Below, piece by piece: positions 1 through 10,416 of a stretch of 64,000 nt of DNA. Under the pieces are notes generated by a model. The model searched no databases and had not been told where the DNA came from. It was given only the letters and a program-made list of their open reading frames with translations. Every line of letters starts with the position of its first letter. The stretch's first letter is position 1. This stretch comes from Stenotrophomonas terrae (GTDB lineage Bacteria; Pseudomonadota; Gammaproteobacteria; Xanthomonadales; Xanthomonadaceae), in contig NZ_LDJJ01000037.1 in assembly GCF_001431465.1 (NCBI RefSeq), positions 36,441 through 100,440 of the forward strand, written 5' to 3'. A program made the translations under genes and the position numbers.

Positions 1-901
1 CCGCCAGCCGCAGATAGTCGTCAGCGCTGCGAATGCCGCTGACCACGATCCGGTAGACACCGGCCGCGCCGGCCACCGGCGCCTTGGCATAGCGCTTGAC
101 CAGCGCATCGGCGGCGCCATCGGCACCGCCTACCATCGCCCGCCGCGCATCACCGTCGGTGGTGGTCCAGCGCGACAGCTCACGGCCATTGTCGACAAAC
201 ACCCAGTCGGCAACCCAGCCGCCGCCCTTGCCGCGGTACAACTTGCCCATCAGCTGCATCGGCGGCGAATAACGGGCCGAGGCCCGCGCCACCGCTGCGG
301 TGTCCTGGCGCCAGATCGCGCCAACCAGGGCCTGCTCGGCGGCGCCGCCGGCCGGCAGGCCCAGCTTGAAGCCGCGCTCGACCGCCCGATCCAGCAAAGG
401 CCGCGCCGCATTGGACTGTGGCACCCCGACCAGGCGCGGGCCGCTGCCATCATCGATGGCCAGCCACACCACCGGCTTTGGACGCGGCTGCGGCCACACC
501 GGCAGGCCCAGCGCGGCGACCAGCCCATCCACGTCGTCCTGGCGGAAACGCGCCACCAGCATGGTCCGGAAGCTGGGCGCGCCGCTGGCGCTGACGCTCT
601 GGTCCTGGCGGTAGTCGTAGCTCTCGACCATGTCCTTGGCGCTGCGCAGGGCCTGCGCGACACCCGGCCGCGCCAAGGCGCTGCGGTCGCCCGACAGCTT
701 GGCCAGCACCGCGCCCAGCGCACGCGCCAGCCCGCCGCTGCGATCGGCCTCGCTTTGGCTGTTGACCGGCACCTCGGCCTCGTAGGCACTACGGGCGCCG
801 GCTACGTCCCCTTCGGTACGCATGCCGGACGACTGTGCCTGCACCAATGAAATGGGCAGACAGAGCGCCAGAAACAGGATTGTGACCAGGCTGCGGCGCA
901 T
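1..901 (-). CDS. DUF2066 domain protein, secreted (3' end outside window)
   Basis: Read on the minus strand from an ATG at 901, the protein opens with a signal peptide (positive MRRS, then a hydrophobic run ending near AQS) and continues without a stop to the window edge, so the C-terminus is missing. The residues after the signal match the DUF2066 family, periplasmic proteins of unknown function that sit divergently beside purM in Xanthomonadaceae. An in-frame ATG at 913 is possible, but GGAA lies six bases before the 901 start, a better spacing. The gene is divergent from purM. No enzyme motif is visible, and only the family assignment is offered. Confidence 0.8.
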   Translation of the reverse strand, partial: MRRSLVTILFLALCLPISLVQAQSSGMRTEGDVAGARSAYEAEVPVNSQSEADRSGGLARALGAVLAKLSGDRSALARPGVAQALRSAKDMVESYDYRQDQSVSASGAPSFRTMLVARFRQDDVDGLVAALGLPVWPQPRPKPVVWLAIDDGSGPRLVGVPQSNAARPLLDRAVERGFKLGLPAGGAAEQALVGAIWRQDTAAVARASARYSPPMQLMGKLYRGKGGGWVADWVFVDNGRELSRWTTTDGDARRAMVGGADGAADALVKRYAKAPVAGAAGVYRIVVSGIRSADDYLRLA

Positions 902-1010
902 TGAAATTTCCATTGCTCGACGATTCCGGAGGGAATTGTTGCCCGAATGGGGCCTTCACGCCAACGTGGCCTGTTAAAATCGCCCGTTCACCCCGCCAGT
1001 GCAGCCGCCC

Positions 1011-2069
1011 GTGACCAGCCCCTCGACCTCTGCCAACTCCCCCCTGACCTACCGTGACGCCGGTGTCGACATCGACGCAGGCAACGAACTGGTCGAGCGC
1101 ATCAAGCCGCTGGTAAAGCGCAGCTTCCGCCCGGAGGTGATGGGCGGACTCGGCGGCTTCGGCGCCTTGTTCGACCTCTCCAACAAGTACCGCGAGCCGG
1201 TCCTGGTGTCCGGCACCGACGGCGTCGGCACCAAGCTGAAGCTGGCACAACAGCTGGGCCGGCATGACACGATCGGCATCGATCTGGTCGCCATGTGCGT
1301 CAACGACGTGCTGGTGCAAGGTGCTGAACCGCTGTTCTTCCTGGATTATTTCGCCACCGGCAAGCTCGACATCGACACCGCTGCGGCCGTGGTCGGCGGC
1401 ATCGCCAATGGCTGCACCGAGGCCGGTTGCGCGCTGATCGGCGGCGAAACCGCTGAAATGCCCGACATGTACGCCCCGGGCGAATACGACCTGGCCGGCT
1501 TCACCGTCGCCGGCGTTGAAAAGAGCGAACTGAAGGACGGCTCGGCCGTTGCCCTGGGCGACGTGCTGATCGGCATTGCCTCCTCCGGCCCGCACTCCAA
1601 CGGTTATTCGCTGGTCCGCCGCATCTATGAGCGCGCCGGCAGCCCGGCCGAGCTGGTGCTGGAAGACGGCGTCAAGCTGGTCGATGCGCTGATGGCGCCG
1701 ACCCGCCTGTACGTCAAGCCGATCCTGTCGCTGCTCAAGACCCACGGCGCGGCCGTCCACGGCATGGCCCACGTCACCGGCGGCGGCCTGACCGAAAACA
1801 TCATCCGCGTGGTGCCCGAAGGCCTGGGCCTGAACATCGACGCCAGCAGCTGGACGCTGCCGCCGGTGTTCCAGTGGCTGCAGCGCGAAGGCAATGTGGC
1901 CAACAGCGAAATGTGGCGCACCTTCAACTGCGGCATCGGTTTCGTGCTGCTGGTGCCGGCCGACCAGGTTGCCGCCATCAACGGCACGTTGGATACGCTG
2001 GGCCTGGCGCATTGGCAGATTGGTGAAGTGGTGGCTGAAAACGGCGCTGAACGCGTCCACATCGGCTGA
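1011..2069 (+). CDS. purM: Phosphoribosylformylglycinamidine cyclo-ligase (AIR synthetase)
   Basis: PurM closes the imidazole ring in step five of purine synthesis: FGAM + ATP gives AIR, in the cytoplasm. The protein has the family start [14 protein letters not shown], the [12 protein letters not shown] nucleotide-binding segment, the [11 protein letters not shown] segment and the GGGLTENI motif near residue 260. Length is about 352 residues, normal for PurM. Two GTG starts (999 and 1011) are possible and neither has a good Shine-Dalgarno; 1011 fits the usual family N-terminus. It leads a purM-DUF2238-purN transcription unit. The identification is certain; the start is not. Confidence 0.96.
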   Translation: MTSPSTSANSPLTYRDAGVDIDAGNELVERIKPLVKRSFRPEVMGGLGGFGALFDLSNKYREPVLVSGTDGVGTKLKLAQQLGRHDTIGIDLVAMCVNDVLVQGAEPLFFLDYFATGKLDIDTAAAVVGGIANGCTEAGCALIGGETAEMPDMYAPGEYDLAGFTVAGVEKSELKDGSAVALGDVLIGIASSGPHSNGYSLVRRIYERAGSPAELVLEDGVKLVDALMAPTRLYVKPILSLLKTHGAAVHGMAHVTGGGLTENIIRVVPEGLGLNIDASSWTLPPVFQWLQREGNVANSEMWRTFNCGIGFVLLVPADQVAAINGTLDTLGLAHWQIGEVVAENGAERVHIG

Positions 2070-2081
2070 GCCAACGCCTCC

Positions 2082-2690
2082 ATGACAGCCGCCAAGAAGG
2101 CAGCCTTCATCGGCGTGCTTGTTGTATTCGCGCTTACCTGGATCAAACCGCTATGGCCTGTGGAACAGGCCCTGCACAGCTCGCTGACCGTGCTCGGCCT
2201 GCTCGCGCTGTGGTGGGTGGACCGCCGCTGGCCACTGGGCAATGGCGCCTTCATCGCCATCTGCGGCTTCATCCTGCTGCATTGCATCGGCGCGCGTTGG
2301 CTGTACTCCAATATTCCCTATGACCAATGGGCGCAGGCGCTGTTTGGCTGGTCGCCGAACGCCGCCTTCGGCTGGGAACGCAATCACTTCGACCGGCTGA
2401 TCCACCTGCTGTACGGCATCTGCTTCACGCCGGCTTTGACCCAGCTGGCCCGCCGCACCTGGCCGGCGCTACGCGTTGGCCAAGCCTTCACCTTGGCGGT
2501 GATGACCATCATGTGCACCAGCTTGGCCTACGAATGGCTGGAATGGGGTATCGCTCTGGCCCTGTCGCCGGAAGCGGCCGAGGCCTACAACGGCCAGCAG
2601 GGCGACATCTGGGATGCGCATGCCGACATGCTGCTGGCCACCCTCGGCAGCCTGGCGCTGTGGCCACTGCTGCGGAAATCCCGCGCATGA
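2082..2690 (+). CDS. DUF2238 inner-membrane protein (YjdF-like)
   Basis: A 202-residue protein with about five to six hydrophobic helices and the family signature around GWERNHFDRLIHLLYG and LAYEWLEWGIAL; the charged D/H/E residues in these segments are typical of DUF2238 (YjdF-type) membrane proteins. The function of the family is unknown. It starts 12 bases after purM and its stop overlaps the purN start (ATGA), so it is co-transcribed and probably translationally coupled to purN. A purine-related role is suggested only by this position. Confidence 0.85.
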   Translation: MTAAKKAAFIGVLVVFALTWIKPLWPVEQALHSSLTVLGLLALWWVDRRWPLGNGAFIAICGFILLHCIGARWLYSNIPYDQWAQALFGWSPNAAFGWERNHFDRLIHLLYGICFTPALTQLARRTWPALRVGQAFTLAVMTIMCTSLAYEWLEWGIALALSPEAAEAYNGQQGDIWDAHADMLLATLGSLALWPLLRKSRA

Positions 2691-3346
2691 GTGAGCTGCC
2701 CCGCCTCGCCGTGCTTGCCTCCGGGCGCGGCAGCAACCTGCAGTGCCTGCTCGATGCGATTGCCGCAGGCCAGCTGGATGCACGGATTGTCGGGGTGTTC
2801 TCCGACAAACCCGCGGCTGCCGCCCTGGACAAGGTGGCACCCGAGCAGCGCTGGGCCCGCTCGCCCAAGGACTTCGCCGACCGCGAAGCCTTTGACGATG
2901 CACTGGCCGACGCCCTGGCCGCCAGCCAGCCGGACTGGATCCTCTGCGCCGGCTATATGCGCATCCTCGGTGCCCACTTCGTGCAGCGCTTCAACGGCCG
3001 CCTGATCAATATCCACCCGTCCCTGCTGCCGCTGCACAAAGGCCTGCATACCCATGCCCAGGCAATTGCCGGCGGCCATGCCGAACACGGGGCCAGCGTG
3101 CATTTCGTGGTGCCTGAACTGGATGCCGGCGCGGTGATCGCCCAGGCCCGTGTACCAGTGCTGCCCGACGACAGTGCCGAAACACTGGCCAAGCGCGTTC
3201 TGGCGGTCGAACACCCGCTGCTGCTGGCCAGCGTTCAGCTGCTGGCCGCCGGGCGTCTGGCTGAACGCGGCGGCGTGGTTCAATTCGACGGTCAGTCCCT
3301 GTTTAGTCCGCTGCGCCTAGATTCCGCCGGAACCCTCCAGCGCTGA
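2687..3346 (+). CDS. purN: Phosphoribosylglycinamide formyltransferase (10-formyl-THF dependent)
   Basis: PurN transfers a formyl group from 10-formyltetrahydrofolate to GAR, step three of purine synthesis. The N-terminal SGRGSNLQ loop binds the substrate phosphate. The catalytic Asn and His are in the NIHPSLLP motif, followed by GLHTHAQAI, and the catalytic Asp is in ELDAGAVI. It has 219 residues, normal for the family. The ATG overlaps the stop of the DUF2238 gene by four bases. In many proteobacteria purM and purN are adjacent; here one membrane gene separates them. Confidence 0.97.
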   Translation: MSELPRLAVLASGRGSNLQCLLDAIAAGQLDARIVGVFSDKPAAAALDKVAPEQRWARSPKDFADREAFDDALADALAASQPDWILCAGYMRILGAHFVQRFNGRLINIHPSLLPLHKGLHTHAQAIAGGHAEHGASVHFVVPELDAGAVIAQARVPVLPDDSAETLAKRVLAVEHPLLLASVQLLAAGRLAERGGVVQFDGQSLFSPLRLDSAGTLQR

Positions 3347-3409
3347 TCCGCACATGCTGCTGATGTGTGGTTTGGCATGATCTTCCCTTTCTTCTGCCCT
3401 CATACCCGC

Positions 3410-4192
3410 ATGGCCATAGCGCTTTTCAAACCAATGGTTTTGACCGCACTGCTGGTATCGGCCCTGGGCCATGCCCAGGAAGCGCCCGCACCTGCGCAGG
3501 CCGCCGTTGCGCCGGCCTTGCCGGCGCTGGAGTGGACCCCGCCCGCATTGGAACCGTTCGTCGCCACCTACCAGGCCCTGTACAAGGGCAAGGAAGCCGG
3601 CGATGCCACCTTGCGCGTGGTCCACAGCAGCGAGGCACAGTGGCGGGTGGACATGGCGGTACGCGGCAGACGCGGCTTTGCCAGCATCCTCGGGCTGAAC
3701 ATCGAGCAGAGCACGGTCTTCAACAATGAAGGCAGCGTGTACACGCCACTGAGCCAGAGCACGGTCAAAAAAGCCCTGTTCATGGGCAAGAAAGTCACCG
3801 GCGTCTATAACTGGCAGGCAGGTACCGCGCAGTGGCAGGGCGATCTGAAGGAAGAGCGGCAACGGCCCATTCCGTTGCAGCGCGGCGACCAGAGTGCCTT
3901 GCTGTTGAACCTGTCCCTGATGCGCGATGCGCGCCCGGGTCAGGCCCTGCAGTACCGCTATGTCGATGTCGGCCGTGTGCGTCAGTACGAGTATCGCGCC
4001 GCCGACACCACCGAAAACGTACAGGTGGGTGATCTCAGCTATGACGCCTTGCGGGTCTACCGCACCAATGGCGGCAATGATGAAACCATCCTGTGGATTG
4101 CCAACGGCGTACCGACGCCGGTGCGCATCCTGCAACGCAAAGATGGGCAGGACGAGATCGACCTGCGCCTGATCGAATATCAAGGAGCCTGA
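3410..4192 (+). CDS. DUF3108 periplasmic protein (first paralog)
   Basis: A 260-residue exported protein. The ATG at 3410 gives a classical signal peptide (MAIALFKPMV, hydrophobic core, cleavage near GHAQ), whereas the upstream GTG would bury it. An Ala/Pro-rich linker follows, then the DUF3108 beta-rich domain from ATYQALYKGKEAG to the C-terminus, including ALLLNLSLMRD and the final LQRKDGQDEIDLRL motif. Function is unknown. It is immediately followed by a second DUF3108 gene that is related along its whole length, so the pair is an old tandem duplication. Confidence 0.85.
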   Translation: MAIALFKPMVLTALLVSALGHAQEAPAPAQAAVAPALPALEWTPPALEPFVATYQALYKGKEAGDATLRVVHSSEAQWRVDMAVRGRRGFASILGLNIEQSTVFNNEGSVYTPLSQSTVKKALFMGKKVTGVYNWQAGTAQWQGDLKEERQRPIPLQRGDQSALLLNLSLMRDARPGQALQYRYVDVGRVRQYEYRAADTTENVQVGDLSYDALRVYRTNGGNDETILWIANGVPTPVRILQRKDGQDEIDLRLIEYQGA

Positions 4193-4194
4193 GC

Positions 4195-4878
4195 ATGAAG
4201 CATTCCCGTCGCCCCCTGCGTTTCCTCGCCGCCGCCGCGTTGACCGTGGCCAGCTTGCCGGCGTTGGCGATTGAGCCGTTCACCGCCAATTACCAGGCCA
4301 GCTACATGGGCATGCAGGCCAACGGCGTGATGACGGTCGCTCCGGCCGGTAACAACCAATGGCGTTACAGCCTGCAGATCAAGAACCCGATGGCCGATCT
4401 GAGCCAGGCAACCGTATTTGACGAGCACGGCGGCAAACTGCGCCCGCTCAGCAGCCACGATCGTTCGGTGGTGCTGATCAAGCGCAAGCAGGTGGACGCG
4501 CGTTATGACTGGACCAGCAACCAGGCCACCTGGACCGGCGATGTGAAACCCGAGCGCGCCGGCCCGATCCGCCTGCAGAACGGCGACATGGACGCCTTGC
4601 TGATCAACCTGGCGATCGCCCGCGACGTCAGCGACGGCAAGCCCTTGAACTACCGCATGGTCGACGATGGCCGCATCAAGCCGATGACTTACCGGGTGAT
4701 CGGCAAGGAAACCATGACCATTGCCGGCAAGCAGCAGGAAGCCACCAAGGTTTCGCGCGTGGACGGCAACAAGGAACAGATCGCCTGGATCGTCCCCGGC
4801 ATGCCGGTACCGGCACGCCTGCTGCAGCGTGAAAACGGCCAGGACGCCCTGGACCTGACCATCAAGTCGATCCAGTAA
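4195..4878 (+). CDS. DUF3108 periplasmic protein (second paralog)
   Basis: A 227-residue exported protein with a signal peptide ending at LPALA, then the DUF3108 domain (EPFTANYQASYMGMQANG, ALLINLAIARD, LQRENGQDALDLT). It starts two bases after the stop of the first paralog, with AAGGAG seven to eight bases upstream, so the two are one operon. It lacks the Ala/Pro linker of its neighbour. Function is unknown; both presumably act in the periplasm on the same pathway. Confidence 0.88.
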   Translation: MKHSRRPLRFLAAAALTVASLPALAIEPFTANYQASYMGMQANGVMTVAPAGNNQWRYSLQIKNPMADLSQATVFDEHGGKLRPLSSHDRSVVLIKRKQVDARYDWTSNQATWTGDVKPERAGPIRLQNGDMDALLINLAIARDVSDGKPLNYRMVDDGRIKPMTYRVIGKETMTIAGKQQEATKVSRVDGNKEQIAWIVPGMPVPARLLQRENGQDALDLTIKSIQ

Positions 4879-4891
4879 GCCCGAGGTGGAG

Positions 4892-5422
4892 GTAGTGCCG
4901 AGCCATGCTCGGCAAGGGGCTTAACCAGAAGCGGTGAAGCTCCCCCTCCCCAGCCCTCCCCTTCGCTGCGCGAAAGGGAGGGAGCAGGTAGTGCCGAGCC
5001 ATGCTCGGCAATGGGGCTCTACCGGTAACGCCTCTGCCGAGCATGGCTCGGCACTACAGAAGACGCGCATTGTAGGAGCGGCGTAAGCCGCGAAGCTGAA
5101 GCTGCGTCAGCGCGCGAAGAGCTTACCCCCTCCCCAACCCTCCCCTTCGCTGCGCGCAAGGGAGGGAGCAGGTAGTGCCGAGCCATGCTCGGCAAGGGGG
5201 CTCTACCGGTAAAGCCTCTGCCGAGCATGGCTCGGCACTACAGAAGACGCGCATTGTGGGAGCGGCGTAAGCCGCGAAGCTGAAGCTGCGTCAGCGCGCG
5301 AAGAGCTACCCCTCCCCAACCCTCCCCTTCGCTACGCGAAAGGGAGGGAGCAGGTAGTGCCGAGCCATGCTCGGCAATGGGCTCTGCCGGTAACGCCTCT
5401 GCCGAGCATGGCTCGGCACTAC
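4892..5422. repeat. Composite tandem array of GTAG palindromes (SMAG/REP type)
   Basis: This gene-free stretch consists of interleaved palindromes. SMAG-type units (GTAG then TGCCGAGC-CAT-GCTCGGCA) run forward at 4892, 4988, 5172 and 5354, and inverted ending at 5057, 5241 and 5422. A second type (GTAGGAGCGGCGTAAGCCGC) is at 5072 and 5256. A third type is CCCTCCCC paired with GGGAGGG around a TTCGC core. The combination repeats almost exactly with periods of 184 and 181 bases, giving nearly three copies. It lies between the convergent DUF3108 and EF-hand genes. Confidence 0.9.
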
Positions 5423-5433
5423 AGTGGCTACGC

Positions 5434-7052
<1,619 letters not shown>

Positions 7053-7283
7053 TCAGCCGGCTTCACCCGGGGTAATGGTTTTCAGCGCCAAGGCGTGGAT
7101 CGCCCCGCCCATCAAGTCGCCCAGCGTCGCATACACCATGCGGTGGCGCGCCAACGGCAGCTTGCCGGCAAATGCCTCACAGACCACCGTGGCCTCGAAG
7201 TGCACCCCGTCGTCGCCCTGCACGTCGGCGCGGGCGCCCGGCAGGCCGGCTTCGATCAGATTTCGGATGGTCTCGGCGTCCAA
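7053..7283 (-). CDS. BolA family protein (IbaG/YrbA type)
   Basis: A 76-residue BolA-fold protein: helix (AETIRNLIEAGLPGA), strands (DGVHFEATVVCEAF), then the HRMVYATLGDLMGGAIHALALKT region typical of IbaG/YrbA. Proteins of this type bind monothiol glutaredoxins with a [2Fe-2S] cluster; the conserved Cys and His ligand candidates are seen (VVCEAF, ARHRMVY). Translation starts at TTG (7283), supported by AGGA seven bases upstream. It precedes murA on the same strand, as yrbA does in E. coli. Confidence 0.87.
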   Translation of the reverse strand: MDAETIRNLIEAGLPGARADVQGDDGVHFEATVVCEAFAGKLPLARHRMVYATLGDLMGGAIHALALKTITPGEAG

Positions 7284-7335
7284 AGCGCTTTCCTAATAAA
7301 ATGAACCCCCATTCTACTATCCGAGTGGCATCCGT

Positions 7336-8337
7336 ATGGCTGCTTCCCCGCTTTCCCTGGATACATTGCGCGACGCCGACCTGGTGGCCAGTGGTCATCG
7401 TGTGTTCGAGATCGAGCGCGACGAGCTGGACCGGGTGGGTGGCCGCATCGGCGCCGAATTCGCCGCTGCCTGCCGCCTGGTACTGGCTTCGCGCGGCCGC
7501 GTGGTCACCACCGGCATGGGCAAATCCGGGCATATCGCGCGCAAGATCGCCGCAACCCTGGCCTCCACCGGCACGCCGTCGTTCTATGTGCACCCGGGCG
7601 AAGCCGGGCATGGCGATCTGGGCATGATCACCGAAGATGACGTGGTCTTGGCGCTGTCCTATTCCGGTGAATCGGACGAGGTGCTGACCCTGCTGCCGGT
7701 GTTCAAGCGCCAGGGCAACCCGCTGATTTCCATGACCGGCCGGCCGCAATCGAGCCTGGCACTGGCTGCCGACGTGCATCTGGACGTGAATGTGGACCAT
7801 GAAGCCTGCCCTCTGGCACTGGCCCCGACCTCCAGCACCACCGCCTCGTTGGCGATGGGCGACGCGCTGGCCGTGGCCCTGCTGGATGCACGCGGCTTCA
7901 CCGCCGATGATTTTGCCCGCTCGCACCCGGCCGGCAGCCTTGGCCGGCGCCTGCTGCTGCACATCACCGATGTGATGCATTCAGGCGAAGATCTGCCCAG
8001 CGTCAGCGACGATGCCAGCCTCAGCGCGGCCTTGATGGAAATGAGCCGCAAGCGGCTGGGCATGACCGCCGTGGTCGATGCCCAGGGCAAGCTGGTGGGC
8101 CTGTTCACCGATGGCGATCTGCGCCGCGCCCTGGACACCGATCTGGACGTACGCACCGCCAGCATTGCCCAGGTGATGACCCGCAACCCGCGTACCATCG
8201 GCGCCGATCAGCTGGCCGCCGAAGCCGCGCGCCTGCTGGAAACCCACAAGATCAATGGTTTGATCGTGGTCGATGGCGATAACCACCCCGTCGGTGCCCT
8301 GAACATTCATGACCTGTTGCGGGCAAAAGTGGTTTAA
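7336..8337 (+). CDS. kdsD: Arabinose-5-phosphate isomerase (KpsF/GutQ family)
   Basis: This enzyme converts ribulose-5-phosphate to arabinose-5-phosphate, the first step to Kdo for lipopolysaccharide. An N-terminal SIS domain (about residues 40-180) contains GMGKSGHIARKIA, SYSGESDE and SSTTASLAMGD. Two CBS domains follow from about 210 (ITDVMH to the C-terminus). Length is 333 residues, as in E. coli KdsD (328). It begins the kdsD-kdsC-lptC-lptA cluster and is divergent from the bolA/murA unit. Confidence 0.96.
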   Translation: MAASPLSLDTLRDADLVASGHRVFEIERDELDRVGGRIGAEFAAACRLVLASRGRVVTTGMGKSGHIARKIAATLASTGTPSFYVHPGEAGHGDLGMITEDDVVLALSYSGESDEVLTLLPVFKRQGNPLISMTGRPQSSLALAADVHLDVNVDHEACPLALAPTSSTTASLAMGDALAVALLDARGFTADDFARSHPAGSLGRRLLLHITDVMHSGEDLPSVSDDASLSAALMEMSRKRLGMTAVVDAQGKLVGLFTDGDLRRALDTDLDVRTASIAQVMTRNPRTIGADQLAAEAARLLETHKINGLIVVDGDNHPVGALNIHDLLRAKVV

Positions 8338-8399
8338 ACCCCGCACAATCAACGGTCTCGGGCCAAGGCCCGACCTGCCGCAACGGATACTGCCTACCA

Positions 8400-8945
8400 A
8401 TGCCCTACTCGCCGCTCGCGCTTTTCCCCGCCAATCTGCACGCCACCGCCAGCGCCATCCGCCTGGCCTGCTTTGACGTGGACGGCACCCTGACCGACGG
8501 CCGGCTGTTCTATGACCATGCCGGCAACGAGAGCAAGGCCTATTACGTGCAGGACGGTCTGGGCCTGAAACTGCTGCAGCAGCACGGCATCCACCCGGTA
8601 CTGATCACCGCCCGCAACAGCTTGTCGGCGCAGCGCCGAGGCGCTGATCTGGGCATCGATACGCAGATTGCAGTGGGCGACAAGCTGGCCAGCGTGCGCG
8701 CCCTGTGCGAGCAGCACGGCATCGGCCTGGACCAGGTCGCCTTCATGGGCGATGACCTGCCCGACCTGGCCCCGCTATGTGCGGTAGGCCTGGCGGTGGC
8801 ACCGGGCGATGCCCATCCGTGGATTGCCGAACGCGTGCATTGGCAAACCCGCGCCCAGGGCGGCCGTGGCGCAGCGCGCGAGCTATGTGACGTATTGCTG
8901 GCCGCGCAGGGCAAACTGGACGCGGTCCTGGCGAGGTTCTCCTGA
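8400..8945 (+). CDS. kdsC: 3-deoxy-D-manno-octulosonate-8-phosphate phosphatase
   Basis: KdsC removes phosphate from Kdo-8-phosphate. It is a 181-residue cap-less HAD phosphatase: motif I is FDVDGTLTDG (nucleophile Asp26, acid Asp28), followed by ITARNS (motif II), a Lys (GDKL, motif III) and GDDLPDL (motif IV). It lies 62 bases after kdsD, and its stop overlaps the lptC start (TGATG). Context and motifs agree fully. Confidence 0.96.
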   Translation: MPYSPLALFPANLHATASAIRLACFDVDGTLTDGRLFYDHAGNESKAYYVQDGLGLKLLQQHGIHPVLITARNSLSAQRRGADLGIDTQIAVGDKLASVRALCEQHGIGLDQVAFMGDDLPDLAPLCAVGLAVAPGDAHPWIAERVHWQTRAQGGRGAARELCDVLLAAQGKLDAVLARFS

Positions 8946-9511
8946 TGAGTTGGCGTTCCATTCTTGGTATCGGCCTGCTGCTGGCGGCCGTGCTCAGCGG
9001 TTGGTCGGCATGGCGCAACCGCACCAACACCGCGCCCTCCGCGGTGGAGGAAGGCAGTACCGACTTCACCCTGACCGATTTCGAGATCGTCACCCTGGAC
9101 AAGGAAGGCCACGAATCGGTCACCTTGCGCGCACCGTCAATGGCGCGCAGCCGTGCCGACCAGACCTCGACCATCGACAAACCCCTGTTCCTGTTACCCG
9201 ATGCGGCCGGACAGCATTGGGAACTGCGCGCCGATACCGGCTGGGTCAGCCCCAAGGGCGAAGAACTGCGCTTGCGCGGCAATGTCGCCGGCGACAGCCC
9301 GAAGGACGGCAAGACCCCGCCCACCACCTTCCGCACCGACGCATTGGACGTGTTGACCGAGCAGGATCTGGCGCGCACCGATGGCCGCGTCACCATGACA
9401 CGCCCTGGCCTCAACCAAAGCGGCGTTGGATTCCAGACCAATCTTAAAACCAAGCAATACTCCTTCCTTTCCCAGGCCAAGACCCGCTATGAACCCAATG
9501 CTGCCCGCTAA
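8945..9511 (+). CDS. lptC: LPS export protein LptC
   Basis: LptC is the bitopic inner-membrane subunit that takes LPS from LptBFG and passes it to LptA. One transmembrane helix (about residues 4-22) precedes a periplasmic beta-jellyroll (residues 40-185), including DFTLTDFEIVTLDKEG and LRGNVAG. It has 188 residues. The start overlaps the kdsC stop, and the 3' end overlaps lptA by 23 bases, indicating coupled translation. Confidence 0.93.
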   Translation: MSWRSILGIGLLLAAVLSGWSAWRNRTNTAPSAVEEGSTDFTLTDFEIVTLDKEGHESVTLRAPSMARSRADQTSTIDKPLFLLPDAAGQHWELRADTGWVSPKGEELRLRGNVAGDSPKDGKTPPTTFRTDALDVLTEQDLARTDGRVTMTRPGLNQSGVGFQTNLKTKQYSFLSQAKTRYEPNAAR

Positions 9512-10004
9512 GCTCGCGTCGATCACCTTGCTCGTCGCCCTGCTCGCTCCCGGCCTTGCGTGGTCCAAGGCGTCGGACCGCAATCAGCCGATGAACATAG
9601 ATGCAGGACAACAATCCGGCACGCTGGATGGAAATGGCAAAACCACCCTTTCACAGGGCGTGATCATCACCCAGGGAACACTGGAACTGCGTTCTGCCGA
9701 GGCTGAGCTGTACATGACCGATGGCGAGATTGTGCGCGCGGTTTTCATTGGCAAGCAGGCCCAGCTGAAGCAGCAGCTGGATGATGGCACCTGGATGAAC
9801 GCTGTCGCTGACCGTATCGACTACGACATCAAAGCTGAGAACCTGACCTTGATCGGCAACTACAAGGTTGAATCAGAGCGCGGCACCAACGCCGGCCAGC
9901 GCATGGTCTACAACACCCGTAGTGGCGCGATGCAGAGCGGTGGCGACGGCACCCGTGTACGCACCGTGATTCAACCAAAATCCACGACGCCATCTACGAA
10001 ATGA
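9489..10004 (+). CDS. lptA: LPS transport periplasmic bridge protein LptA
   Basis: LptA forms the periplasmic bridge that carries LPS from LptC to LptD. A signal peptide (to about AWSKA, residue 28) is followed by an OstA-like domain with QPMNIDAGQQSGTLDGNGKTTLSQGVIITQ (split motif) and YDIKAENLTLIGN. Length is 171 residues. The start at 9489 lies inside lptC; a second in-frame ATG is at 9498. Unlike the usual lptA-lptB junction, 412 bases with an extra small gene separate it from lptB. Confidence 0.94.
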   Translation: MNPMLPAKLASITLLVALLAPGLAWSKASDRNQPMNIDAGQQSGTLDGNGKTTLSQGVIITQGTLELRSAEAELYMTDGEIVRAVFIGKQAQLKQQLDDGTWMNAVADRIDYDIKAENLTLIGNYKVESERGTNAGQRMVYNTRSGAMQSGGDGTRVRTVIQPKSTTPSTK

Positions 10005-10105
10005 TCTTTTCCGCACTTCTCTTCATTGATCGCGAGTGAAATAAGGAATGTGCAAGCAGCAACCTGCGCTTGCACACCAATCCCTCGAATGCAAGGAAGA
10101 TAAAC

Positions 10106-10300
10106 GTGAGAAAATTCACCTGTACTTATATAGCTGCAGTTATAGCTATCGGCTTTTCCTTTTCAGCCAATGCAAGGGAAACTGTAGTTGTCGGCGGAGT
10201 GGCGACCACCTGCGACAATAGTTGCGTGGTCAATGGCACCAAGGTTTCAGACAGCGCTGGCGGCAGGGTTCACGTTGTTTTTCTACCCAAACGCCAATAA
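10106..10300 (+). CDS. Small secreted protein of unknown function, inserted between lptA and lptB
   Basis: I do not recognise this 64-residue protein. The GTG at 10106 is supported by AAGGAA eight bases upstream and gives a clear signal peptide (VRKFTCTYIAAVIAIGFSF, cleavage near ANA). The mature part is only about 41 residues, with a CDNSC pair that could form a disulfide, and it ends in KRQ. Base composition is far more AT-rich than that of lptA or lptB, suggesting recent acquisition or relaxed selection. It could be a small envelope protein or a lineage-specific peptide; its position alone links it to LPS transport. Confidence 0.6.
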   Translation: MRKFTCTYIAAVIAIGFSFSANARETVVVGGVATTCDNSCVVNGTKVSDSAGGRVHVVFLPKRQ

Positions 10301-10347
10301 TTCGGTCCAAACTGAGCTAGTCAAAACAGCTTGAACGATTGAAATGG

Positions 10348-10373
10348 CGGTCAGCGGAACTGTTCGCTGACCG
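10348..10373. other. Perfect 9-bp hairpin upstream of lptB
   Basis: CGGTCAGCG (10348-10356) pairs exactly with CGCTGACCG (10365-10373) around an eight-base loop. No U-run follows, so it is not a typical terminator. It lies 44 bases before the lptB start in the unusual lptA-lptB gap and may act on mRNA stability or be a protein-binding dyad. Confidence 0.5.
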
Positions 10374-10416
10374 TCTTGAGTTACAAATCCCTATAAAACT
10401 GGAAATTCCACAGACA

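Noticed and set aside
789..2060. A 423-codon minus-strand frame opposite purM
   Set aside because: It is the antisense of a complete purM, rich in His, Gln, Ala and Gly without family motifs; typical shadow in GC-rich DNA.
4892..5422. CRISPR array
   Set aside because: Repeats are palindromes of several kinds without unique spacers of constant length, and no cas gene is present; it is a REP-type array.
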